A DNA stretch of 64,000 nt, from positions 310,001 through 374,000 of the forward strand of contig NC_090775.1 in the NCBI RefSeq assembly GCF_001761485.1, read 5' to 3'. The stretch's first letter is position 1; each line of letters opens with the position of its first letter. The notes below the pieces were generated by a model that saw only the letters and a program-made list of their open reading frames with translations, ran no database searches and was not told where the DNA came from. The stretch is from Yarrowia lipolytica (lineage: Eukaryota > Ascomycota > Dipodascomycetes > Dipodascales). Made by a program: the position numbers and the translations under genes. Positions 34,214-43,018 of the stretch are shown here, piece after piece.

Positions 34214-35245
34214 TTACCAGATGGTGTAACCTCCATCGACAATGAGATCGTGGCCGGTCATGTAGCTGGAGGCGTCGGAAGCCATGAAGACAATAGGGCC
34301 TCCAAACTCCTCGGGCTCAGCCATTCGTCGGAAAGGAATTCGTCGCTCCCAGTCGTTTCGGAGCTCTCCGTCAGTCTCGATGATGTGACGGGTCAGAGGA
34401 GTAAGAATGTAGCCGGGAGACAGAGTGTTGACTCGGATGTTGTACTGGGCCCACTCGGCAGCCAGAGACTTGGCCATGTGGATGACACCTGCCTTGGACA
34501 TGTTGTAGGGGGTCTGGGGCTGGGGGTCGTTGACAATGGAGCCACTCATGGATGCAACCAGAATCAGAGATCCAGGAGACTCGTCCAGGACAAGCGACTT
34601 GGCCACCTCGGTAGCGAAGTTGTAGGATCCCATGAGGTTGACGTCCAGCAGTCGCTTGACCTGGGGGTTGGGATAATCAAAGGCAGTCATATTCTCGCAG
34701 AATCCGGCACAGTTGACCAAAATATCGAGGGGGCTCTTGTGGTGCTCTCGAATGGCCTTGACGGTATCGGAGACCTGGTGGACGTCAGATACATCGCATG
34801 CCCAGGCAGAGATTCGTTGCTGGGGAAAGTTCTTGCCCTTTCCAGGAGGTATTCCTGCAGCTTCGTGGGCTCGAGCAGCGTCGTGGGCAACAGACGACTG
34901 ACTGGAGTCTGCAGAAGCATCCAGAGAGATGTCAGGCTTGGTGATATCGTGTGGAGAGTGCTCGTTCAAGCCCCCAGTTGTTGATTCTGTTTCTGTTTCA
35001 GAAACCTTGTGTGTGCCAGTAGGAGAGGCATAGATGGGGGTTGGTCGGACGTTATGATGAGCCTCGTTGGCGGTCTTGTACCACTCTAGAAGCTGCTCGG
35101 CAGCAGGCTGGATTCGAGGCAGGTTGTTGTCGACCAGAGCAACAGAGGCTCCGGCTCGAAGAAGCTGCTTGGCAGCTGCGATACCCAGACCACCACTTCC
35201 TCCGGTGATGACGGCGGTTTTCTTGGCGAGTGAAAAGAGAGACAT
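34214..35245 (-). CDS. Short-chain dehydrogenase/reductase with ~80-residue insertion (polyol dehydrogenase-like)
   Basis: 343 aa. Classical SDR motifs are complete: TGGSGGLG (14-21) binds the nucleotide, NCAG marks strand 4, Ser near 229 (VASMSG) and Tyr246/Lys250 (YNMSK) form the catalytic set, and LSPGYILTPLT follows. The C-terminal half resembles yeast D-arabinitol 2-dehydrogenase and sorbose reductase (Sou1-like) enzymes, so an NAD(P)-dependent polyol/ketose reaction is likely but the substrate is not proven. Between strand 2 (VDNN, near 38-41) and strand 3 (ACDVSD, near 150) there are about 110 residues where about 25-30 are usual. The extra part, roughly 59-143, is Ser/Thr/His-rich and probably a disordered surface loop. 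It stays in frame with no splice signals, so it is part of the protein. Confidence 0.88.
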   Translation of the reverse strand: MSLFSLAKKTAVITGGSGGLGIAAAKQLLRAGASVALVDNNLPRIQPAAEQLLEWYKTANEAHHNVRPTPIYASPTGTHKVSETETESTTGGLNEHSPHDITKPDISLDASADSSQSSVAHDAARAHEAAGIPPGKGKNFPQQRISAWACDVSDVHQVSDTVKAIREHHKSPLDILVNCAGFCENMTAFDYPNPQVKRLLDVNLMGSYNFATEVAKSLVLDESPGSLILVASMSGSIVNDPQPQTPYNMSKAGVIHMAKSLAAEWAQYNIRVNTLSPGYILTPLTRHIIETDGELRNDWERRIPFRRMAEPEEFGGPIVFMASDASSYMTGHDLIVDGGYTIW

Positions 35246-36182
35246 TTGGTAATAGCAATTGCGTATGAGACTATAATTTCAAAGAGAGGGAGCGCGCTAT
35301 CCAGCTTATTAGTAGAGTGACACCTAGCAGCCAAACTATTTCAGAAATGGATTGGATTGTCCAATGCAGCTGGTATGCGATGTGTATGCTTAACAGATAT
35401 ATACATACGCCTGGGTTGCTGTTCGAGGGATTTCAGGAGTGTAAGTTGGGTTTCTGCTGGGGGGTGTGACGAATTGGCAGTGTCAGTACTTGTACTGGTA
35501 CGACTGATGTGTATGTAAGCTCAATGAGCAGCGTGCTCCTCGGTCTACTATATGGCGACATATCTCTTCGCTTCTGTTTACCCTTTACATACGGTACAGC
35601 TCTTACAATGACATTTATCCACTGGCGTCGATCCATAAACCACACGAACCCTGTTTTGTTAGTCACCATGACCGGGGCGTGTCGTGTTACGTTCCACCGT
35701 TTCACCTCAGCCGGTTACGATTCAACTTGCCGCGTCATTCTGCGTTGCTAGCGGAGCGAGTACGAGTAACTAGACTTTCGATAAGCTGAATGACTTCAGG
35801 GTGCATGAGAGGCGCAGATCGATATTTTCGGACTTGTTCTTCTAGAAGACTGGTTTGAGAGCAATCGCGGAAGAGTTGGGAACCGCTGGAGAGCAGAATG
35901 GGTTAGTACAGAGACTATCTGATCTCCCCCGCTTGTGTCTAGCCCCACTTTATACTCTATTTGGCAGTTGTTGCTTGTTATTCAAGCACAGCATGTCTGC
36001 TCGTATCACTTTGGAGACATCCCTAACCTCTAAACCTTTATAGATGCCTTACCTTCTGAGCTTGCAGAGAGCATTCCACAGCGAACCCAGTTGACATTAT
36101 CAGTTGACATCTTACGCTCACACCACATTACGCATCTCACACACAATCACACGCACAAGTACACACGCAAGCACATCACACA
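35246..36182. promoter_or_regulatory. Divergent promoter region, SDR and GLC8
   Basis: 937 bp. It contains cagtacttgtactggtacg near 35483 and gagtacgagtaac near 35758. A CA-rich leader (36113-36180) precedes GLC8. No gene. Confidence 0.55.
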
Positions 36183-36803
36183 ATGGTCAAGGGAATTCTG
36201 AAACATAAGACGCCGGAGGCCGAGGTTGCCCCCAACCCTGAAATCGACCGACAGAAGGTCCTGGAAAACACACGAGCGAACGCCCAGTTGTATAGCCAAA
36301 ACTCGGAAAAAATCAGACGAGCTAGCACGGGCAAGGTCCGAGTCGACGAGGCGTCGTCGGGCACCACGGAGTTCCCTTCCAACGTCAATGGCCCCAACGG
36401 AGGTCAGCCCAGCGACATTTCGTGGGACGAGGCTGGAATCTACCTCCATGAGCAGGATAAGGGAACATACATGAAGATTGACGAGCCCAAGACTCCGTAT
36501 GCCGGCACTCTGGGAGACAACGAGTACTACGCTGAGGACGATGAAGAGGCGACGGGATTTTCTCTTGGAGAGCCCGAGTTTGACGAAGACGGAACACTGG
36601 AGAAGGAACGAATCATCAAGGACTCCTCGGTGGAGGAAGACGACGACGACCACGAGATTGACGAGCGGGAACAGCTGAGAGAAGAGGATCAACAGCAACA
36701 TGAAGAGTTTCTCAAGAAACGAAACCAGCACTACAACATGAAGATTGACTTGGCGGCTGCACGAAAGCTTGCCGAGCAGGAGGACGACGAAGACGATGAG
36801 TGA
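36183..36803 (+). CDS. GLC8: Protein phosphatase 1 inhibitor-2 homologue GLC8
   Basis: 206 aa, mostly disordered and acidic. The three PP1-contact motifs of inhibitor-2 are visible: KGILK (3-7), a central KIDEPKTPY segment containing the Thr that GSK3/Pho85-type kinases phosphorylate, and the C-terminal FLKKRNQHYNMK (HYN motif) that covers the active site. SWDEAGIYLHEQD corresponds to the conserved WDE box. Yeast Glc8 is both inhibitor and activator of Glc7, depending on that Thr. The ATG at 36183 is the first in frame and sits in a typical CA-rich leader. The length is typical (Saccharomyces 229 aa). Confidence 0.93.
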   Translation: MVKGILKHKTPEAEVAPNPEIDRQKVLENTRANAQLYSQNSEKIRRASTGKVRVDEASSGTTEFPSNVNGPNGGQPSDISWDEAGIYLHEQDKGTYMKIDEPKTPYAGTLGDNEYYAEDDEEATGFSLGEPEFDEDGTLEKERIIKDSSVEEDDDDHEIDEREQLREEDQQQHEEFLKKRNQHYNMKIDLAAARKLAEQEDDEDDE

Positions 36804-37258
36804 TGGATAACGTCACCTGATATCGCTGTTTTCCTCGGAATATGTATATATATAAGACCATTATATTTAACGAAATTGAATACTGGATACGTAAAAGCGA
36901 TTGTTTCGCGATTCGCCACCCTTTTTAAACGCGTCTTGTGGAGAAATGTGCATATTTACATTATGTAATTAGGATGGATATAAGACTCCGTGGAGAGTTC
37001 TCTCTGAAGAGTGACGTACAAGTACCTATATGACGAAACACACAAGGGGCAAAAAGACACCAATCACGCGACCACATCTTCCAAACTACAGTAGATTCAT
37101 CCTTCTTAAGGCCTCATTTTTATACGGATGGTGCTGTCTCTCCACATACGATAACGATAAGGGAACCTAAAATCTGGTGATTCAGTATGAGAATAAATTG
37201 CTATGTTAAAATGTCCAGTAAATGGACAGAACTATTTACTAAAAGAAGACCTCAATGT
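36804..37258. other. Convergent intergenic region, GLC8 and MPM1-like gene
   Basis: 455 bp of 3' flanks, with tatgtatatatataag near 36841. No gene. Confidence 0.6.
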
Positions 37259-38176
37259 CTACTTGCCAATAGGATCCCGAGACTCCTTGACGATCTCGGA
37301 CTCGGTGCCGTTGTTGTAGAACTTTCGAATGGTGTCCTGCTTGACCCACTCTCGGCTAGCGTGGTCGTAGTACATCTCAGTCTGGTGAGAATGTCGGGTG
37401 ACGGTCAGACCCTGATCCTTGGCCTCCTTCTCGGTGATCATTCTCGACTTTCGGTCCTCCTCCCACTTGCTTCGGGCGGCACGCAGCTTGTCGCGTCGCT
37501 CCTTGTCCGAGGCCACCTCCTTCTCTCGGATCTGGTCAATCATCTGCTTTCGCCAGTCGATGAAGTCGTCGTACTTGAGGAACATCTTCTCGTTCTGGCT
37601 GTGCTGGGGGTCCTGCTTCTTCATGAACAGACATCGCCACACTCCACCAACGTCCCAGGCACCAGTTCCACCGACATCGGCACACTCGTCGTTCATCTCC
37701 TTGGTGGGGATAGCTCCAGCAAGGTTGGGGTTGGTGTTGACAAGTCGGTCAAGAACTCGGTAACCATTAAAGTACCGGGCAAGAACGGGGGTCTGGGGGA
37801 TCAGATCCTTGTATACGTTATCTCGGTTGTTGAGAGTGGTCAGAATGGTGGACCACAGGTCGCCACGCCCAGTACCGGACTCCTGGATATCGTGGGTCAA
37901 CTGGGAGTCGTTCCACGGAGGCAGCCGCTTGAGCCAGCCGGTCCAGTCTGTATCCTTGGCCTTCTCCCATTCGGCGCTAAAGTTGGGGATCTGGTCAGCC
38001 AGGTCCTTGGTGTAGTCAGCCACAGAGGTGGTATGACTGTGGATCTGGTCGAGGTGCTTCTTGCACTGCTCAAAGAAGTCGTCGATAGACTGGTGGTCCG
38101 ATCGGCCGGTCTTATCGTCGTTGCTCCACAGAGACCCCAGGAAGCCCTTCTTGTCGTCGTTGTCGTCTTTTCCCAT
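37259..38176 (-). CDS. MPM1-like fungal protein, probably mitochondrial
   Basis: 305 aa from the ATG at 38174-38176. It starts with a charged Gly/Lys/Asp stretch and FLGSLWSND, is Trp-rich in the middle (EWEKAKDTDWTGWLKRLPPW), and has the block GTGAWDVGGVWRCLFMKK at about 172-190, which I associate with fungal Mpm1, a mitochondrial membrane/intermembrane protein of unknown function. The C-terminal third is basic and helical (DKERRDKLRAARSKWEEDRK). There is no clear cleavable presequence or membrane helix. Codon bias is strong, suggesting abundance; the opposite strand is therefore open for 332 codons, which I treat as an artefact. The family assignment is tentative; that the gene is real is not in doubt. 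Confidence 0.65.
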   Translation of the reverse strand: MGKDDNDDKKGFLGSLWSNDDKTGRSDHQSIDDFFEQCKKHLDQIHSHTTSVADYTKDLADQIPNFSAEWEKAKDTDWTGWLKRLPPWNDSQLTHDIQESGTGRGDLWSTILTTLNNRDNVYKDLIPQTPVLARYFNGYRVLDRLVNTNPNLAGAIPTKEMNDECADVGGTGAWDVGGVWRCLFMKKQDPQHSQNEKMFLKYDDFIDWRKQMIDQIREKEVASDKERRDKLRAARSKWEEDRKSRMITEKEAKDQGLTVTRHSHQTEMYYDHASREWVKQDTIRKFYNNGTESEIVKESRDPIGK

Positions 38177-38792
38177 TGTAATTGAGTTGGTTATTCGTTT
38201 CCTTCAATGTGGTGCGGCCACTTTATATATGAAGCTTCAGTACATGATGGAACATGCTCCGGTTATACTTCGCCACCCGCCTGCATGTATGGTAAGGCGG
38301 GTGTGCATGCGTGGGGATTAATGGGCAACTTGGATTGGATGCTGTTGGACAGGTTACAGTTATTAGCTCTCGAGAACGACAGCAATCGAGCCATTGTGCT
38401 GGTGGGTCTGCTACAGCTTGATGCACCATCTGTGGGCCTCGACGAAGATTCTAGCATGCTCTCGATCGGGCATAAGGTGGGTTTCTGAAAGGTGTAAGGC
38501 TCGGCGTACGGTTGAGGGGGAGCAAGTGTACAGTCTATTCAGTCTATTATCGTAGTGTGATTAGTCCTGTATGGCAACGTGATGTAGCGGCAGTGAGACA
38601 CTGTATTAAAGGTCAGACACGATCGCTTTCAGGGTGCTATCGTGCAATATAACTAACTGCCGCTACAGTACACAATTGAATGTGATAAAGCTGCTGTTAC
38701 AGTTCAGCTGCTACTCATACAGTGTACCTTCTCGTATCATGTCATAATTCATTCAATTGTTTCGTGGCTCTCACCAATGCTATAAATATGCT
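38177..38792. other. Intergenic region, MPM1-like upstream and VPS55 downstream
   Basis: 616 bp with the MPM1-like promoter (TATA-like tttatatatgaagc near 38221) and the VPS55 3' flank. No gene. Confidence 0.6.
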
Positions 38793-39185
38793 CTAGAACT
38801 CCTCGGGCTCATAGAAGAATGCGCCAAAGGTAATGATAGTTGCGTAGATGAGAAGACCGCCCGACAGCGACATCCACATGGCCGCAGTGTTGATGATGCT
38901 GTTGTGTGCGAGCATGACGGGAATTGACAGTCCAGACACGACCATGAAGCCGGTGGAGAAGCGACCAAAGTCGACCACGGTGCTGCTACTCTCGCTCATG
39001 AAGTCGTCCTGGCCAGCCCAGCTCTGGCAGATTGCGTTGGGTGCAGGGGCCAGACAGAAGACGGCAACGACAATCAATGGCAGCCAGTTGTTCCACAATG
39101 CACATGACAGGATGATGAGCAGAAAGCCCGTGGCCAGGACTGTGGACAATGTGATGATTTTCGATAGTGGCGAGATTTGGACCAT
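38793..39185 (-). CDS. VPS55: Endosomal sorting protein VPS55 (LEPROT family)
   Basis: 130 aa from the ATG at 39183-39185. The frame extends 117 codons upstream but that part is Thr-rich non-coding-like sequence, and MVQISPLSKIITLSTVLATG is a normal family N-terminus. Four hydrophobic segments cover about 8-28, 30-50, 75-95 and 100-122, with the conserved CALWNNWLPLIV and LAPAPNAIC motifs. Vps55 works with Vps68 in late-endosome-to-vacuole transport and is related to human LEPROT/OB-RGRP. Length and topology are typical. Confidence 0.93.
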   Translation of the reverse strand: MVQISPLSKIITLSTVLATGFLLIILSCALWNNWLPLIVVAVFCLAPAPNAICQSWAGQDDFMSESSSTVVDFGRFSTGFMVVSGLSIPVMLAHNSIINTAAMWMSLSGGLLIYATIITFGAFFYEPEEF

Positions 39186-40069
39186 TGTTGATGTATGTGT
39201 TTTAGTAGTGGTGTCGGTTGGTGATGATGACAATGTGTAATGTGGTGGTGTCAAAAAGAGTTTGGATGCAGGAGGGGAGTTGATGGTGGTAGTGGTGGTG
39301 GTGGGGGCGGTAGTGGGTGTTGGACCGTTAGTGGTAATGCAACTTGCGGTTGTTTGTGTTGGGTTAGCTCGATAGAAATATAAATATACGACGAGTCGCT
39401 CCAGTTGTATATATACTACGACACGTAAGTTTGACTCTCTGTGTCTGGACGGGTCAGAGCGCATATCAAGAGAGTTCAACCCTCGCGGGAGGTCATAAGA
39501 CCGACAATCGGTTAAATGGCGCAGAGCATGACTCAACTAAGAGTAAAGTAAGGTGGTACACTACAGAGTTACTAAGGGGGTGGTGACCCTGGATGAGAGA
39601 GTGGACCAAAAAAAACAGGTGACAATCCGAAACGGTTTAGATCTGTCTATCCATTGACAAAACCCCTCACTTGTGGGTTCAAACAGTATTGTCAGCTCCA
39701 ACTAATGAAATTTTCATTCATGACCTCGTCTCTCGCTTCTTGCACGGGCACAATCGCACCCTGGAGAGATTGCTCTTTTCACGCCCCAGAGAAAACCGTT
39801 GAAGACCACGAGAACGGCTGACAAGCTTAAACGGCTGGAATCGGACATACCGAGCGGCGTCGAATATCCCTCTTTTTTCTTAGACTTCTCGGATTTAAGG
39901 CAAGCAAGGGAGCGATGTGGATCGTGTAGGGTTAAAGGTAATAAAAAGTGAGGATAGGCAAGCGAGGTGGATCAAAGCGAGAACGTGAAAAGGGCATGGA
40001 TGTGTTTACTATGTACATTGAAAATATTATTTACAGAGCGAGTGGAGAACACCGACCTAATAGGCCCGG
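39186..40069. other. VPS55 promoter and NAM2 3' flank
   Basis: 884 bp. 39270-39320 is a (ggt)n-like tract, C/A-rich on the VPS55 coding strand, in the VPS55 5' region. No gene or tRNA. Confidence 0.55.
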
Positions 40070-42769
40070 TTATACCACAAGCGAAATGACATTGCCCTTC
40101 TTGGGGATGATCACCTTTCGAACAGGCTTGTCTCCAAGCTTGTCGGAAATTGTGCGCAACTGAGCCAGAATTTCAGCCTCGCTTTGAGAGCCAAAGTCGT
40201 GAGGCTTATTGGCAGTGAACTGAAATTTGCCATTGATCATCACCTTGAACGGAACCGTGGCTGACTGGATTTCAGCCTGAGCCTCAGGAAACGCGTTTCG
40301 AAACACGGAGCTCCACTCAGCACCCTTGGACTTGCAAATCAACTCCCAGCACTCCTCGGCCATGGCAGGAGCAACAGGAGACATAATTTTGAGAAGAGTC
40401 TCAAGAGCATAAAGCTGCACCTCGGGAGAGGCCCCGGACTCCTTTTGCAAGGTGTTGGTGAGCTTCATGTAATCACTAATGACAGTGTTGAGCTGGAGTG
40501 ACTCATGGAAGGAGTCGCTGGCAGACTTCACGTAGTGTTGGGTTTCGTTCCAAAGTGTACGGTCAGCGTCGGAAAAGCTAGACTTGTCAAGCCCCTTGCT
40601 GGAAGGGTTTAGCTTGACCACACTTTCGGTGATAGACTTGACCTTGAGAAGCCATCGCTTGATGCCGACAATCTTGCCTTCGTCCCAGTCAAGCACGTCG
40701 TTGACAGCAGCCTGGAACAGCACATGGGCTCGCACAGCGTCGGCTCCATGCTGCTGGATGCATGTGCTGGGGTCGGCTCCGTTGTACTTGGACTTGGACA
40801 TCTTCTCCCAGGACACAGCACATTCCACGTCGGTGCCTTGAACCTTGGCCACGGGGCCAGACCGGTCAATCTCCTCAGGCTTGAGGAACCGGCCGGTGGT
40901 GGGCTCCTTGAAAGTCTGGCCATGAACCATACCCTGCGTCACCAAACGCTTAATAGGCTCACCGTTAAGGTCTGCGCCAGACCAGTAGCCCTTATCGGCG
41001 AGGAACTTGGCCACAAATCGCGCGTAGAGAAGATGCAGAATGGCATGCTCAATTCCACCAATGTACATGTCCACGGGCATCAGGTTGGAGGCCGCCTGAT
41101 AGCTGAAGGGAAGCTCCTTGTTCTGGGGGTCCGTGTACCGGAAAAAGTACCACGACGAGTCCATGAAGGTGTCCATGGTGTCGGTCTCACGTCGGGCGGG
41201 GCCTCCACACTTGGGACAGTTACACTTCTTAAACTCCTCGTTGTGAGCCAAAGCCAGAGATGCGGCGGTAGCAGGCTTTTCACCCTTTTGGAGAACAGTC
41301 TCAGGCAACAAGACAGGCAGCTGCTCGTCGGGAACAGGTACGGTACCGCAGGAGTCACAATAAACAATGGGGATGGGGGCTCCCCAGAATCGTTGTCGAG
41401 AAACAAGCCAGTCTCTCAGCTTGTAGTTGGTCTTGAGAGAGGCCTGCTCGTCAGGAAGCTCGTTGACGATAGACTTTCCTCCCTCCAAAGAAGGAGAGCC
41501 AGCGTACTTTCCACAGTGCTTGTTGAGAACTCCTCGGCTGGTAAGAGGCACACTGACCTCTTCTCCCTCTACAGGGTCAATGACGGTCTTGACGGGTCCA
41601 GAACCGTTCTTGCCCCAGAACTCAAAGTCTCGTTCGTCGTGACCAGGACAGCCCATGACACATCCACTGCCGTAGTCGCCAATAACGTATGGTGCGGCGA
41701 ATACAGGAAGCTTTTCACCAGTCACGGGAGAGATAGCAGAAAGGTTCTTCATGAGGTAGCCCTCCTTGGTATCGTCAGGAAGGTCCTTCGCTCGTTCCAA
41801 AAAGGCAGCAAGCTCAGAATCAGTCTTGGCGGCTTCTCGGACATCAGCATGGTCCAGAGCAAGAGCCACAAACTGCACACCAAACAGAGTGTCAGGTCTG
41901 GTTGTGAAAACGGGGAAGTTTCCCTCGGATGTACTGTCGAAAACAACAGTAGCTCCCTCAGATCGGCCCAGCCAGTGCTCTTGCATGGTCTTCACCTTGG
42001 CAGGCCATTGGTCCAGCAGCTTGAGGTCATCCAACAGAGCGTCTGAGTAGTCAGTGATCTTGAGGAACCACTGTCGAAGCATTTTCTTCTCGACAATGGC
42101 GCCGGATCGCCACGACCGGCCCTCAGAGTCAACCTGCTCGTTGGCAAGCACTGTCTGGTCCACAGGGTCCCAGTTAACAGGCGAAAGAGCCTGATATGCC
42201 TTGCCATGCTCGTACATCATCAGAAACAGCTTCTGGGTCCACTTGTAGTAGTCCGGGAAACACGACGAGAACTCCCGCTCCCAGTCAAACTCCGCCAGCA
42301 TTTCGTCCATTTGGCTCTTCATCTTGGCCATATTGGACACCGTCCATTCTGCGGGATGGATTTGTCGCTCGATAGCAGCATTTTCAGCAGGTAGACCGAA
42401 CGAATCCCAGCCCATGGCGTGAACGGTGTCGTAGCCTGCCATTCTTCGGTACCGGGCAAGAACATCGGAAATGGTATACACTCGAAGATGGCCCATATGC
42501 AGCACTCCAGAAGGGTAGGGAATCATGGAGAGCACAAAGTGTTGCTGGTCTCGAGTCGGGTTCTCAATCAGGTGCTTTCTGGCCAGTCGCGGAGGGTCCT
42601 CCTTCCATTTCTCTCTCCATTTGGCGTCCAACTGAGTGAACGGGTTGCTACCAGATTGTTGCACGTTAGCAGCAGCAGCAGCAGCAGCATTGGCATAATG
42701 ACGAATCGCCAGTCGACACTGCAGCGAGGGTCGAGCTATCTGGATCCGAGACAATCTCAGAATGTTCAT
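40070..42769 (-). CDS. NAM2: Mitochondrial leucyl-tRNA synthetase NAM2
   Basis: 899 aa. The N-terminus is a presequence with Arg and no acids (IRLSRIQIARPSLQCRLAIR-like), followed by eight consecutive Ala coded by a GCT/GCA tract. The class I HIGH motif reads HMGH at about 94-97, and the KMSKS motif (WEKMSKSKYN) lies at about 655-659. The CP1 editing domain with TTRPDT is present, and CPxCGG cysteines form the zinc-like insertion. The overall layout is bacterial-type LeuRS, as expected for the organelle enzyme that charges tRNA-Leu; in Saccharomyces the same protein also assists splicing of group I introns. It is divergent from NHX1, with only 249 bp between the starts. Confidence 0.96.
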   Translation of the reverse strand: MNILRLSRIQIARPSLQCRLAIRHYANAAAAAAANVQQSGSNPFTQLDAKWREKWKEDPPRLARKHLIENPTRDQQHFVLSMIPYPSGVLHMGHLRVYTISDVLARYRRMAGYDTVHAMGWDSFGLPAENAAIERQIHPAEWTVSNMAKMKSQMDEMLAEFDWEREFSSCFPDYYKWTQKLFLMMYEHGKAYQALSPVNWDPVDQTVLANEQVDSEGRSWRSGAIVEKKMLRQWFLKITDYSDALLDDLKLLDQWPAKVKTMQEHWLGRSEGATVVFDSTSEGNFPVFTTRPDTLFGVQFVALALDHADVREAAKTDSELAAFLERAKDLPDDTKEGYLMKNLSAISPVTGEKLPVFAAPYVIGDYGSGCVMGCPGHDERDFEFWGKNGSGPVKTVIDPVEGEEVSVPLTSRGVLNKHCGKYAGSPSLEGGKSIVNELPDEQASLKTNYKLRDWLVSRQRFWGAPIPIVYCDSCGTVPVPDEQLPVLLPETVLQKGEKPATAASLALAHNEEFKKCNCPKCGGPARRETDTMDTFMDSSWYFFRYTDPQNKELPFSYQAASNLMPVDMYIGGIEHAILHLLYARFVAKFLADKGYWSGADLNGEPIKRLVTQGMVHGQTFKEPTTGRFLKPEEIDRSGPVAKVQGTDVECAVSWEKMSKSKYNGADPSTCIQQHGADAVRAHVLFQAAVNDVLDWDEGKIVGIKRWLLKVKSITESVVKLNPSSKGLDKSSFSDADRTLWNETQHYVKSASDSFHESLQLNTVISDYMKLTNTLQKESGASPEVQLYALETLLKIMSPVAPAMAEECWELICKSKGAEWSSVFRNAFPEAQAEIQSATVPFKVMINGKFQFTANKPHDFGSQSEAEILAQLRTISDKLGDKPVRKVIIPKKGNVISLVV

Positions 42770-43018
42770 ATCTTGTAGTTAGTGTCTGGTGTATCGCTCC
42801 AACTGCCGTTGTGTGATCTGCATAGAGTTTTGGAAATGCTGTCCGATACAAATAGTCCTTTTATCCTGGTTGGGAGTTCACATAATCTTTTTTCAAGAAA
42901 AAATGACGGCGAGACAACCCTGCAGGCAGGGTAACTCGGCTCTCGCTTATCACCAGGAAATATGCACCTGTTGCGAGTATTAAAGTCACTATTTCGTGTA
43001 GTGGCATATCGAACGAAA
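42770..43018. promoter_or_regulatory. Short bidirectional promoter, NAM2/NHX1
   Basis: 249 bp must hold both promoters. A TTTTTTCAAG-type run lies near 42889. No operator was recognised. Confidence 0.6.

Noticed and set aside
37187-38185. 332-codon plus-strand frame opposite the MPM1-like gene
   Set aside because: It is the shadow of a highly codon-biased gene: the sense strand avoids TTA, CTA and TCA, so the reverse strand lacks stops. The product is Leu/Val-rich without domain logic.
39186-39536. N-terminal extension of VPS55 to 247 residues
   Set aside because: The upstream part is Thr/Pro-rich translation of the leader. The family N-terminus begins at the ATG at 39185.
40724-42046. 440-codon plus-strand frame inside NAM2
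   Set aside because: Antisense shadow of a clear LeuRS gene. No separate promoter and no recognisable protein.
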